A DNA stretch of 64,000 nt. Source: Dreissena polymorpha (taxonomy: Eukaryota; Mollusca; Bivalvia; Myida; Dreissenidae). This document shows positions 25,296 to 38,944 of the stretch, one piece after another. The position numbers and the translations under genes were made by a program. The stretch's first letter is position 1. Each line of letters opens with the position of its first letter. Below the pieces are notes generated by a model that was not told the DNA's origin, did no database searches, and saw nothing but the letters and a program-made list of their open reading frames with translations. The stretch spans positions 19,685,299 to 19,749,298 of the forward strand of contig NC_068366.1 of assembly GCF_020536995.1 (NCBI RefSeq). The letters run 5' to 3'.

Positions 25296-28200
25296 GACCA
25301 TAAAACGAATACGCTATAAACGAATTACATTTCAGTCACGCAACACATAATTATATATATGTACCTGTATACAATTGTGTACGTAGTCAAAGTTAATATG
25401 TTCCTGCTTGGTATTAGACTGCAAAACAATGCGTACTTTTGTAAAACGAGTAAAGATTCGTCCAGGTAATTCAATATGTTCTATATACATATACAGTTTA
25501 AATGATAATAGAAGTGACAGTGTAAGCGATGCAAACACCCAGTCTAAAATATGCAAGAAATTTTCACTAAGATCGCATTACCGGTACACATGTATCTGAA
25601 TGTCAGAAATAAACGTACATCGATTTGTTAGGTGAATATACTTGCCCCCGTATTGTTTTAGTCATAACATATTTCGTCCACGTTCCTAGCACAGTCCGAC
25701 TGTATATCATTCGACATCTTGTATATATGTACTTATTGATGACTGTGTTTACTTTTTTTCTGCCTTTTTATGAGATCGTATATTGAATTTCAAATCTATG
25801 CTATTAAAATTCCTGGTTATCCATTTTCTTAATTGCATGAAAGCAAATAAATGTTGTTATTTTGATATCGTTTTTGTCATTCAAATCAAAGAGACAATGA
25901 GAACAGAATTACAATAAACGTATTAACCTAACATGCAACAAACACATACGAGCCTTAATATCGGAAAATATTTCAGACACCAGTTTGTTATTTGATGTAT
26001 ATACATACGCCGTGCTCTGTTAAAAGGGGTTTAATGCGTGTGCGTAAAATGTCGTTCCAGATTAGCCTGTGCAGTCCGCATAGGCTAATGTGGGACGAAA
26101 CTTCGCGCTGTAATGATATTTTTCCGTTAAAAAAGTATATTCTGAGAAAAAATCAAGTTTAGGCGGAAAGTGTCGTCCCTGATTAGCTAATCTGGGATGA
26201 TACTTTACGCACATGCATAAAAAACCCTTTCACAGAGCATGGCCCATATAAATGGTTTTTTTTACTGTGAAGCAATTGTATTTATATTGTAACCAACGTT
26301 CTTGTTGAAAATATATATTACTTAAGAATGTATTTGAATTTTTAGGATTGAATGAAATCCTTTTATTCTCTTTAAAAATAATATTAACAGCTGATGCTTC
26401 TTGAAAACATTTAGCGATTAACGGCTGTGTTACATTTATGTAGTTTCGCAATTTACGATTGCTAAACATTAGAATAGTATTGCTTAAGCTCTTGTTTACA
26501 TACATTACATGGTAGCCAAGCGAAGCAACCGCTTAAAGAATTTCCTCATGCTATCTCATTCATTATGTGCCCGTTTACTGTCTGATAAAACATATTCATT
26601 TGAAAGCTTAAAAAAAAGATTAAGAAGAAACAAGGAAAACGTTAAACTCACTTTTAAAAACAGATCACCTCAAACAAAATAGACGCTAGAGATGCAAACA
26701 CTTTCCAGATGCGCGCTAGTGACCCGATAGATACAGTTTAACGAAGGAGTCGATGTAAAGGAGTACTATCTTCTTCTCACTACAGATGTAAAAATTGGTT
26801 CTCATTTATTAATAAATCTGACTTGAAAAAATACTGAAATGAAATATTCACTTGCTGATTGGAGTATGTAGCATTGTATTCGACGTACTGTGAAAAAGTT
26901 AAATGTGAAAACAACGCATATTGTATTGATGAACTTTTCATTCTTTCTTTTTCGTTAATTCACGATCGCTCAGAACCTTTCATAACAATATTGTGTGCTT
27001 AAGAGTCCAGTTTGCGCTTCTTAAAGGCTCAGAATGGGGAATCTCTAATTAAGAGATATGCGAAGAACGTTTACCAGTACTACTCCTTTAGTTGACATGA
27101 ACAAAAAGGGTTCGTAATTGAGTACAGCTGTTCTTGTTTATATCAGGCTTCGGGTTCTCGAACTTGTAATTTAAACACAATAATTGGGTAACGGGTGTAG
27201 TCACGCTCAGCTGCATGCTTTAATTTACTGAAGTACTGCTGACAAGCAATTTTAAATAAGTGCAGTGTAAAATAATCTTTTACTACTCTTCTGTTTTCTT
27301 CCTGGTTAACTTTCAACGCCTGGAAACTGTAAATGTGTTGACGCGGGCAACCGATAAGTAACAGTATTCTTAGCCTATTGCGACGTCCGGCGAATTTAAC
27401 GTTACATACCAATAATGTTTCTCTTCTAAATGTTAAAAAGCAACATTTATTTAAATTCAACACATTGAAAAACTCAATTAGATAATTACTTTGTTGGCAT
27501 TATATGTTTCCTTATTTCTGGTTCAGTGGTACGGTTACATGAAAACCATGTAAGGCTCATATTTGTAATATTTTCGTATACGTGCAATTCGTAATGTTAT
27601 ATAATATCGAATCGAAGCGAATGTAATGAAAACAAATATGAAAACTATCCCGGCCGTTTAGTTATACCCTTCGGGCAATTTGATATCGACGTTCTCCGAT
27701 GAATCATTGGATGTTCTCTTACAAATATTTGTATCAAAATGTTTTAAACATGATGTGAAATGTACCAATGCGACGCATTAAAATGCATAAGGTCCCCAAA
27801 TAGAAGGCCTGTAAACGAAATAGCACGGCATATTTTTCGAGTCAAAAAATAGTAATTCTTGAATTTATTTCATATCGATTTAACATCGCATATCTCAATC
27901 AGTCATCGACGAATATCGCAATTTTGATATACATTTTGTTAACCAAAAATAACTTGCTCGCGGACGCAACAATCTACGCACATGTGAAAAATACGAAATT
28001 GAATATATAACCCAGGAAGTTACTGTATGTATATAACATGTATCGATATTATCAATATTATCGATCACGATAACCAAACATTAAATCTCTTAATGCAGTA
28101 TTAGATTACGGTTATTTTTTAAAACTACAAAAATCAATGCACGCGAAGCACGTGAAACAAAAATTTCCTTATCATCGTTTAAAACAAATCCCCGTGCCCT

Positions 28201-31039
28201 AATTCAGCCTGTCTCAATTATGGCATGCATCAATATTGAGACTTTTCAAAGCCTAACAAATATTTGCATACCTGAATAAAAATCTAATAAAGTTCTGCCG
28301 ATATAATCACTGAATTCTCACCTGTCTTGCCGTCAATCCTCATGCTTATCTTTAAGCGCAAAACGCAAAATATTAATTTTGCGACCTATATATTACTTAT
28401 CACACCACCGAACAAATGAGATAGATTCCCCTAAAATATTTCTACCAAAAACGTTCAGCGTTTTCGTAGCAACTGATGGCCTATGATCGATCGTTCCCCG
28501 TCAGAGACGCTCGACTTAGGAAGTGCAAGGCGATGATAGTTTAAAGGGTGGGTGTTGTGAAATAGTCGGTAGAGTTAAATGTTTGTATCATCTTGAAATG
28601 GTTTACTATATAATTGAACTTCGCTCCGGGAAATCGGGGTATAAAGCAAATTAATGCGTTAAGAGTCGTATTAGATTAGCTACGACACTTTCCTATTTTA
28701 TGGAATATTTCGTTAAAAGGAATGCCCTTCTAAGCGTAAAACCAGAGTAGGCGGAAAGTGTTATCACTGAGTAGCCTGTGCGGACTTCACATGCTAATAT
28801 GGGACGACACTGTAAGCATTAAACCTCGTTTTCGTAAAGCGAGATTAAAATATATCATTGCGACTTTCTCCATTTCTAATTAAAAAAAACTTACCAGTAA
28901 TTTATTTTTAGAATTCGTAAAGTACAGCCAGCAGATTTGGTGCATTTGCATGATTTATACAAATAACATGTATTAGTATAATTAAAAAATATATCGCAGA
29001 TGTAAAAAATTATCCAAAATTAATGTACGGTTTAAAAACTCTAATTATAAAATTATATTGTTTTTATAGATATATCTCACTAACTAAACGTATACATGGT
29101 ATACACATGCTAGTCTCATGTTTCAACATAACTAAACTTGACTCAGGACCTTTAAGGCTTGACCACGTAAATTATAACAGTAATAATTAAGTCATAATTG
29201 TGTCACGCTTGATCTAACCGCACACCTATTATTGTTCAGAAGTACCTATTACAGTAATGGTCACGCGTTAGTAATGCTTAAGGCGTTATTCGTAACATAA
29301 CAAGTTACTTACGTTTCGAATACTATGACTAACGTTTCTGAGGCATTCGGGTACACATATTTGTTAATTCGGTGAAAAAGTACATTTTAAAATTGTTGCG
29401 ACTGATTGTTACACTATAACGAATTATTGTGATCACGCGGAATATTAATAATATATTTCCTGTAAGTTTTACATCGAAGTTCAAACATTAAAAAAAAACG
29501 GGGTGACAAATACAAAACGATAAATATAATAGCACAGATCGTTCAATATAGCCGTGTTAGCACTGATATTGCGACCGGTGTTTATTGGCGGTAATAATTT
29601 GCTTATATACGCAAATGTATGACATGGGTAATCGAACGCAGGTTAACGGACACTTTCTTGCTAAGAAATAAAGGAATCTGGCAGAATGCAGTTGCTATGC
29701 GGGGGGTCTAGCCATCGCGTGTTGGGTTTATACAGTCGCATTTATAACAGACTTAAATCACCGTAGGAATTTAAGATTCTTATACATACATGGTGTACAT
29801 ACATGGTGTGCTAATAATATGCGAAATTCTTGAATCATGCCGAAAGTCGTTGTTACTTATTTTGAGTGTGCATGAGTGTTTACTTTGGTAATGTCAGTAT
29901 TTGTAGATCACAAGCGTGTAAATCAACTATTTATTTTCCTTGTGCTATTTGCAAGACGGCTAAGTTGGCTTTTCGAATATTTTCAAGAGGACCGTATACG
30001 CCGTCGATATATGGAACACTGATAACTGCTATTTCAACCAAATATAATTGTATATTAAGATACATTTATTTATGATTGCTAAAATATCTTAATATTATCA
30101 TGGCCTTAAAGACTTACGTAGGTTGTAATATACATTGTATTAAGACTGTTTTCATGTAAATGTATATTATACAATGTACATTTATTGTAAAACCCGGATA
30201 TTTTAAACGTTTAAGAGCCTATTAAAGAGTGATTAGCTGAAAGGTGGCAAGCTAAAATACGGATGTTTGAAACATGGCAGTTTGTTTAAATACAGATAAA
30301 GGGTTTTTTCGTAGATAAAAGCAAATCCTGTTTAAGCATGTAAATACCTTAGGGCAACATACAAAATAGAGGAAGTTAAAATCGGTTCAAACTAATGCTT
30401 AATCTCTATCTTAACATAAGAGTGAGTTCGTGTTTGTTTTGTTTGATCCATCCGTGATGTCAGCACATTACAGCAGCTCATTATCCTGTTTAAAAAATAT
30501 GAAAATGTAGACCAAAAAAAATCACACGTTGTCATTTAATTTAAAATGTTAATAAGATAACAGACACTTGTAGTGTAACATCCTCGTTTAAAGAGGCCGA
30601 TGAAAAATACAATAATTATCTAGTACATTACAAGATACCCACCATTGAAAAGCTCATTTTAAATATTAAAGGCTAAATACCTGACAAACTGCTTGCACGA
30701 AGACGGCGAGCCATTCGGCGAAAAAAAATCTTATTTTAAATGACGTCAATAGCGTCACGAAAAACGTCGCCATGTATTGGCGCCAAATATGGTCAAAACT
30801 TGACTTTTTCGTTAAGCATATATTATGAAAGCGCTACATCTGACGAATCAACTCCATCGCCACAGACAACATTTGCATTTTTTTAAGCAAAACATCTCAA
30901 AAAGTAAGAAAAAGCTAGCCTAAAAAAGCAAGAAGCTTATCCGAAAATTAACAACGTCGAACGGTGCCCTACTGTATAAATGTTAAATAAGCTGAGATTA
31001 ATTTAAACCATATAAAAAGAAATTACGGAATATTATTTT
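25296..31039. other. Gene-poor intergenic region with two family 2 MITEs
   Basis: Family 2 copies lie at about 26,007-26,248 and 28,618-28,852; the second is strongly degraded. The rest is AT-rich, without splice-supported coding exons. The longest frame (27,143-27,463, minus, 106 codons) has no recognisable motif, and I do not call it a gene. Confidence 0.5.
30680..30800. promoter_or_regulatory. CRE/E2F-like site cluster
   Basis: TGACGTCA (30,741-30,748), a perfect cAMP-response-element palindrome, and TTGGCGCCAA (30,777-30,786), a perfect E2F-type palindrome, lie 28 bp apart in a small CpG-enriched patch. No adjacent gene is evident; the patch is about 250 bp left of duplication unit A. 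It may be a promoter or enhancer, or may be chance. Confidence 0.25.
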
Positions 31040-32181
31040 AACACTGACTTTATAACTTTGATTTAGGTTATTCTTTAACATTAAACTTTTGTTTTATCCA
31101 AAGAAGTTGACAAAGTACGCGAATCGGTTTTCACAAGGTTGAGTCGCTTTTCTCGGCAACGACGTCAGTGCAAAATTTGTCAAAATCTCATTCCTAACCA
31201 CTTTGATATATGTGTGCTGGTATTTGCAGAGAAATATGTGACTAATCCATTATATAGATTTACACGTATATCCTACAAACTTATGTTCGTGGATATAAAT
31301 TATATAAATAATACTATATAAGATCATAGTATAAGTGTCCTCACATTGCTTTTTATGTAAGTTACGATGGGTTTTTTCATTTTATTAAGCAGTAATCCTG
31401 CCACACATAAAAATAACTATTGCGTTTTGTACATGAAAACTTTAACCAAGATACTTAAAGAAAAAAAATCAGACTGTTTTATTACCAGCAAACGGGCAAA
31501 TGTCGGTAGCCAATTTTTGCTTTCAGGGATGATTTCAAAATAGGCTGATGACCTGCAAGTTGGAATAAATGAGGTTTAAAGAAAGTGCTTTTTTTTTTTT
31601 AAATGGAAATTTGGCTTATGCAAAACCCAATAATTATGTAATTTAAAATGTTTGAATTACAAAACAAAATAATATAACATGACTTTTCTTGTTTTAATTA
31701 TTTCAAAACACGAATTTACGATATTTAAAACAGATTAACGGTACAGATTAACAATCAAATAATATGCATGGCATTATTAACTTAAACTGCGATTTGCGCA
31801 AAATGTTGGACTAATAAGGAATGTTTTAGAGTGAGCGCCGATAACAAATTAATTGCTAAATTTTCGAAATACGTACAGCTGCAAAAGCATGTGCCGAAAC
31901 GCCCGATGTAAAATGAAATATTTGACTTTTCCTTCTGTATGTTTCCTTATATTCATCTCGAATTTTTAATTGCTAAAATGTGTCAACCGTATACTTCAGA
32001 ATAAAAAACCAGAATAAAAAACAACAACTTGATATGACCCATTCGTTCTGTAAATTGAGTGAAATAATGGACATGCAACATTATCCGCATCACCATGAGG
32101 ACCATATAGTGCACCTTTGTACGCGAGGTTGATGTGAATGCCATTTTCAACATCTTTAGTTGCTTTTACAATAACAACTCT

Positions 32182-33025
32182 ACGGTGCCTTAGATGTGAC
32201 ATTCACTCCATTCTAGTTAAATTGCACTCCTCTTTTTTTCTATTTCGCGGCCTCGACTTAGTAGCTCGAGGCCACGACTTACTTACTCGTGGCATCGAGT
32301 TAGCTATGTCGTGGTCACGAGATTGAAAAAAGAGGAGTCCAAAAATTAAATAAATGAGAAATGCAATTTAAATAAAAAGAGCGGTGCAGTAAATAAAGGA
32401 AGGGTGCATTAAACAAAAGAGGAGAGAATTTTAGCTATCTCGAGATCCCGACTTAGCTAACTCGTGGCCACGAGTTAGACAGCCAATCAAATTGTTCCGC
32501 GTGGTCGTTCATGGAGATCTTTATACAACGATAAGTAATCATCAACAAAAGAGGAGAGAATTTAAGCTATCTCGAGATCCCGACTTAGCTCACTCGTGGC
32601 CACGAGTTAGTCAGCCAATCATATTGTTCCATATGGTCGTTCATGATGATCTTTATACAAACGGAAGTAATCATCACAGTAAAAGCCCGCTGTTGCCAGC
32701 TATATATATGCGTACAGAATATTTGCACATGTTACGCAAAATCTGATTGGCTGACTAACTCGTGGCCACGAGATAGCTAAAATTCTCTCCTCTATTGTTT
32801 AATTCACCCTTCTTTTATTAAATGCACCGCTCTTTTTTAAATTGCACTCCTCTTTTATTTAGATTTGCACTCCAATTTGTTTGTATCTCGTGGCCTCGAA
32901 TAAGTAACTCGTGGACACAACTTAGCTAATTCGTGGCCGCGATATAGTAAGTCGTGGCCACGAGATAAAAAAAAGAGGAGTGCAATTTGAAAAAAGAGGG
33001 GTGAATGTCACCTCTATGCCACCGT
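32182..33025. mobile_element. 844-bp foldback DNA element inserted in unit A only
   Basis: Terminal inverted repeats start ACGGTGCCTTAGATGTGACA on the left; the right end in reverse reads ACGGTGGCATAGAGGTGACA, giving about 25 bp each. Flanking octamers ACAACTCT and ACAACTCA look like a target-site duplication. The interior is rich in ACTCGTGGCCACGAGTTAG-type palindromes and AGAGGAGTGCAATTT blocks in both orientations, with no transposase. Unit B keeps the corresponding empty site near 45,220. An 8-bp duplication fits hAT-like mobilisation. Confidence 0.75.
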
Positions 33026-33699
33026 ACAACTCAATATTTGCCACAAGCACCGTTTATCATGTCAAATACTACTAATATACAATAAAGAAGAGTATGGTTA
33101 AAGTTTTAATGATATAAAGGATACAGAAAATGTAAATACAAGCAGATAACAACAATACAAAACTAAATGTCATTTATTAAATAAAAAAAAAATGTAAAAA
33201 GCACAGTCGATACAATCACGTTTAAATAAATTTCTTAAATAATTTATCAAAATAAAATAGTAAATGTGTATTCATTTAAGCATACATTAAAATAATATAC
33301 ATGGATAGGCATTTTAAAAATAATGCATGTAAAATGTAAAAACATTTATTGCGTTGTGTTTCAAGTCATATAGCTGAGTGTTTTTATTTCATACCTTTAC
33401 TTTAAAGTATTCGCATTTAAATTCTCTTTTAAAGCACGTTAAAGACATTACGTTTGTGCAATTGCGACGAAAAATTTGCAGTGTCAAATCGTGATATCGT
33501 ACAACGTCTTAGTAAAAAATGAGTTCATTTGGAACGCATAAACTGGACGGATCACACTTGACATAACAAGGTTTAAAAAAGAAAAGTAAAGTCAAATACA
33601 ACATACAGATAAAATCATGACATGCTGATGTTCACAAAACAGAAAATCATAAACACGTTTAGCAATATACGTAGTGCTGAAATTACAGAACGTGTGATA

Positions 33700-33893
33700 A
33701 TACTAAAAAGTGTGATATCAGATTAGCCTGTGTGGACTGAACAGGCTTATCAGGGACAACACATTTTTTCCTTAACTGGATTTTGGTTTAAAAGAGAATC
33801 CTTTTATAAAAAAAATGATATATAAGCAACAGAAAGCTAATCCTGGACAGAACTTTAAGCACATGCATTAGACACAGTTTTCCCAAAACAAGG
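33700..33893. mobile_element. Degraded family 2 MITE, shared by both units
   Basis: Family 2 core (TTAGCCTGTGTGGACTGAAC) and terminal AGACACAGTTTTCCCAAAAC. The orthologous copy in unit B is at 45,955-46,188, so this insertion predates the duplication. The unit A copy has lost part of its second hairpin. Confidence 0.7.
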
Positions 33894-35139
33894 AATATAA
33901 AGAGAACATCTTAATATGTTATATACACAAACGCATTTACATGTGCAGGAAGGTTACGGGTTGGTGCTAAAAAGGAAGGGGATAGGTTTTCTTATCGAAA
34001 TGTCCCAGTCAATGTTTCCATTCAAATGGTCATCAATAGTGTTCATTTTAAAATAACTTTATTTAAGTGTTGATAAAATCTGAAGATGCAAAGTCACTCT
34101 CGATGTTTACCTAGTTACAGAATGAAAGAAGATACGGATACCAAAGATGATGTGAAATATGATTACATTATAACAACAATAACGGTCGGCAGTAAAACGT
34201 TCGACATTTCTCACTGTTTTTATCAATGGTATCGCTAGGCTTCGTTGTTGTTGTTGTTGTTTTCCTAAACATTAAATATGGAGAAAAAAAGGACAACGAA
34301 ACACTGGCATATGTTATTAGAATAAAGGTTTGCATTCGAAGTTAAGTATAGAAAAATCTGTAATCTTCCATATCAGTAACGGATGTGCTTCCTTAAAATT
34401 TGAATTTTTCGTAGGGCGCATGTTTTTTTTAAATTATAAGTCGACTGTTGGGTCTGTATAAATCAATTTAAGCTATGTGTTTCAAAGAATCTTAGTCGCG
34501 GACTTAAAGAAAATAATTACTGATTGTCTCTATTTTGATTTTCTTACAAAAGTGCATTTTTACAAAAATCTGTAATATAACTGCATGGGCATAAATATAA
34601 CTTTTTTATTATTAAGCACATGTTCCAAATGATATAAAGTGTTCAAGCACACAAATCAGTATCTGTTATATCCGAACTACAAGAAAAGAACTTCATTTAT
34701 TTCATTTGAAAATACGTTGAATAAATGTAATTATTGTTGCCGTAAGCAAAACTGGCCTGTGGTCTGTAATCAATCTTATCATAAAATTTGACAACACACG
34801 AGTGTTTAATATTTTGTTATAAATCAATGTATAGTTTGTATATACGTACATGTACATAATTGAAATACTTTTTTATATTTTGGACGGAATTACGTATTAT
34901 ACATAACCACGAGTTAACTACATCGTCGGCAGTTTCCCTAAGTTATTTTCGTGCAGCAGAATACTTCAAGAACTATATAGCTAAATACATGTTCTTCCCG
35001 ACAATACTATGGAATACCATTCAAGAATCATTGATAGAAGAGTTTTCTTTCCAAAACTACGTTCACACATTTACTTGGTACACACTCTTTGACAAAAAGT
35101 TGGTCGCATTTACCATTCCTCAAATATGTTCCCTATCAC

Positions 35140-38100
35140 TTAAACGCCGGCCGGCGGGACCGAATTCGGCGCCTCCTCAAAATCAATTCCGCCCGGCGTT
35201 ATGGGGGTGTTGTCCCCGGTAGATGAGGTGTCGTCCACCTGATTTTTCTTCAACTTCCGGAGGATTCTCCAACCGGCTATTATGGCGCCGGCAAGACCGG
35301 CCAGACCACCGACCGTACCGCCGACGATCGCACCGGTTCCCGGACCACCTCCGGTCTGAGGTTTGGTAATGGGTTGCAATCTGCACAATTCTGTAAAATT
35401 GCCTGTCCCACTGTTCGCTATTGCTTGCAATCTGCAGAATTCTGTAAAATTTACAAGTACCTAATATTATTATACTCTACAGTCTGATTTAAAAAAAAAA
35501 CATACAACATTGTTATCGTGTTCAAAAGAACAAAAGTGTGTTTGCTTTTGTTTGTGTGAAGAGAATAATAGTGATGATAAGTGAAAAATACAATCATTGC
35601 GGATATCGAGGTAAAATTAAAGAAATTCAAGTTTTAGTGTATCACATACTTTTACGTTCAGTCATGTTAATCTTTACGTCGTACAGTGAAAACAAATACG
35701 TTAGTTTCGAAATGAAGTTTACCTGTTGGATTTGATGTTCGGTGTATGTATTCAAACGTACTGTTAATGGCGAACCTGGCATCTTCTCGTATAGCGGCAT
35801 CTCCTTTTTAGCGGCATCAAATGCAGAAGTGTTAATTAAAATATGTGTTAGTTCATCTCTGAAATAAATAGATGAACATTTATAAAAAAATAATTTGGAA
35901 AGCCTCCATGTATATGTTTTATTTTCAATGAATATCTAGAATATCTAAAACGTGGTCGATCTACATATTGTAAAGAGTTCCAGTGATATTTACACAATCA
36001 AAGCGTTGAACGCTCATGAGTTTTTCGAATTTTCGGAATACATTAGTACCACAACCCACAAATTTCTAAAGTTGGTGTTAACTGTGCTGCACAACAACGG
36101 TTAAAAAACATACTTAATAAGTGAGAGAGTTAGTGAGAGCGTGTGTTAAGGAAAATATGCCTTTAAGCCTTTATTAAAATAAATAAAGACTTTATATATA
36201 GTAATTTGAATGCTAGCCTCTTTTCATTTGTACTCATCTTCTTTATAGCTTAATGGGTGTTTTTAATAACCACAAATAAAACGCAAATATAAACGAATAT
36301 GTTAATTCTTTAAAACAAAATAAATGCTATATGACTTACATATCACACATCTGTTTAATCCCTATATTCTTGTATTTTTACTTGCACCGAGTAGATACTA
36401 TAATTATATCTGATATAGTTGAAAGACACGGAGTTTTGCTTCGAGGTATATAATATAGTTTGATAGAAAACCGTAATTTTCAGCGGTTTTAGCTATAGAC
36501 GTTCGTTTTATTTAAATGTCAGGTGAGCTTCGTGCCGATGAGTGTCAACATTTGAAATTCGAAGTTCATTAAGACCCCAAGTGACAAAACTGCTAGATGG
36601 AATGACCCGATGGGCGGCATCCTTGCCTATCGGTATTTTACTTGCGGATTTATCAAAAGTTAAAAAAATATTTTGATCCAAGTTGTTATCTCAAGTCATT
36701 TACATTTTTACTTTTATTTTCATGTGAGAGTTAGCCTGAGTGCCTAGAGGAACCCCAAAGTGCCCGATAAGTTGACCACCAACCAAACTACGATCAGCAA
36801 ATTGGAGAGCTTAGTAAGAAACTCTTTCACAATTGGTAACAAGCACGTCTATCACTGTCTGAAGTTGAAGTAAAAAAAGGCTTTAAAAAATCGTTACCTT
36901 TGTGCGATTGATTTTGCGTCGGCTTCAGTGAAAAGACACGCCACTGTGAGGCTGTTTGCATTTGTCCTCGGAGTGCAGCCACATCTCCGTATTTCTGAGA
37001 CGGTTTTGTTAATGACAATTCCAATCAATTTTGTAGCACTAGGGAGGACTTCCTCGCTGCAGTTTCCGTCAACGGTAACTTGCATTTTAAAATACGCATC
37101 TTCAATGGATCTGATGGAAGTGACTAAAATTAAATGATAATACACAACCCACTAATTGCAATTTATTAGTTATAAAAACGTCAAAGGTTATATTGAACCT
37201 AAATTATTAAATACATATCATTATTATAATTAATTACCCCCGAAAATAGCATGGCCTTTTCGTTTTCATAATTTAGTTGAGACTACTTCAAAATCATAAA
37301 AATATATTATTTAAAAGAACTCACATGTATGAGAAGAAAACTCCACAAATAAGATAGATCGAAATTTAACATGGTATTTTCAACTAATTTCGTTTATCAC
37401 TTTATTATGTGTAAACAAAATATGGATAAAATCTAACACTACATATACAGAATGAAATTTCTGAATAAAATGTTGATTAATTTAAGATCCATTAGTAACA
37501 ACTGAACCAATTTTACGCATCATACTTTGTACACTTGACAGACTGTCGACCTTATTTTACCATGTAAGAGAAGCCATTTTTGTACGCAATTGTTGAAAAC
37601 GGCCATAATGAAGTTTCTGCTTGCGAAACTTAACTGAATGACAATGTAAACGCCAATACATAATAAAAAAACTTATTTTATGAAACGTTTAAAATGTTTG
37701 TTTAATTTTTACACTTACAAAACAGACCCATAAACAATACGAATCTCCAAAAGTTTAAATCCACGGAATACATTTTCGAGCGTTCATGTTATTTTCAACA
37801 CTAGATCATTATATCTTATCACCTCTGTATATATATAAATGTTCAATACAAGATTAAAGTTCCCCCAATCAATAGCTGGAACATTATTACCTTTGAGTTG
37901 GCAGTGCACGTTGACGTCCTGATAAAAGTTGGGTCGGTGCCCTGTTTAAAATACATATAGCAATCACTCTGATAGGGACTTTTTGCTACAATTGTTACAA
38001 GTTTGGAACACTACAGTACAACATCCGGTATTGATATATACATTAATAAAAAATACGAAGGGATAAATAGAACAGAACACAAAGTTAAATTCATATAACT

Positions 38101-38254
38101 AGAACATGTCCTGTGCATCGTTATATATACGAAACTGACAATATAGAAGCAGTAACCACATGCATAGTAATTCGAACGTGACCAAAATGGCATACAAAAA
38201 GGTGTAAAAATGCACTAAGGCCTTCAAGTTTGCATTCAATGCATCAGTTCTCAT
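35140..38254 (-). pseudogene. Unit A copy of the unrecognised membrane-glycoprotein gene, probably inactive
   Basis: Minus-strand exons by comparison with unit B: candidate leader exon 38254-38131, then 37941-37891 (reads GHRPNFYQDVNVHCQLK), 37123-36898 (cysteine module reading TSIRSIEDAYFKMQVTVDG, N-glycosylation site NKT), 35858-35723, and a terminal exon 35441-35140. The last encodes a glycine-rich membrane segment (GAIVGGTVGGLAGLAGAIIA), a basic stop-transfer WRILRKLKK and an acidic tail ending NSVPPAGV. Exons equivalent to unit B's repeat exon and the one after it are absent; the gap between the last two exons is only 281 bp. The 35,858-35,723 exon is 136 bp against 128 bp in unit B, which breaks the phase into the membrane exon, so normal splicing would not give the full protein. 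Alternative splicing or an assembly error could change this view. Confidence 0.6.
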
Positions 38255-38944
38255 TTAAAAGTATTTTAACAATATATCTCGGGTTTAGTTAGAACTTTAG
38301 TGTTAATATTTGTTTAAAAAAGTACAACAGTGTGGGTAAAGAATTCATCTCAATTAAAGGTCTTATTAAAGCTACGTTTGGTATATAATTGGCTTTGTTT
38401 GAAATGTGTGGTTTCGCATGATTTTTGTGGCCTCATCAGCTTTGAGGAATTATTTATCATAATCAAATCAGATATTAAAACTTGAACAGGGTCAGATATT
38501 ATCACTTGTCGCAAATTACAAAATTACGGAAGTACTGATTGATTATTGATCTGTACATCTGAAAAACATTATCATATGAACTTAAATACCGAAATCAAAC
38601 AACTTAGAATAATGTTTTCTTTCTGCTTATGATATAACTTGAGCAAAATTATAATTAAGTGCCAAAGACAAATGAATATGTATGTAGCCTTGTCAGTAAT
38701 GCCCGACTAAAGCTGTGTTTGAAACGTGGTCTTTGTTTGCGATGATATAGGAAGTTCTATATCACGGTGTACATGAACTATCTCAAATATACGAATATTT
38801 TTTCAATTTTACAGGATTAAACAAGATTTTGAAGTAAAAATGCTAGATTATAATAACCGAACCTCTCCACTGTTAAAAGCTATATTATGTCAAACTGACG
38901 AAGTTCGATTGCTGTATTTATATCGCTGTTTAAAAAGATAATAA

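Noticed and set aside
13786-26248. Regular recurrence of CTGTGCAGTCCGCACAGGC resembling CRISPR repeats
   Set aside because: Copies are parts of about 260-bp palindromic elements scattered at irregular distances in a eukaryotic genome, not a spacer array.
27143-27463. 106-codon minus-strand frame
   Set aside because: No motif, no splice context and AT-rich chance codon usage. It could be an orphan gene, but nothing supports it.
34860-35222. 120-codon plus-strand frame
   Set aside because: Its end overlaps the membrane exon in antisense and the unit B equivalent is not kept; no recognisable product.
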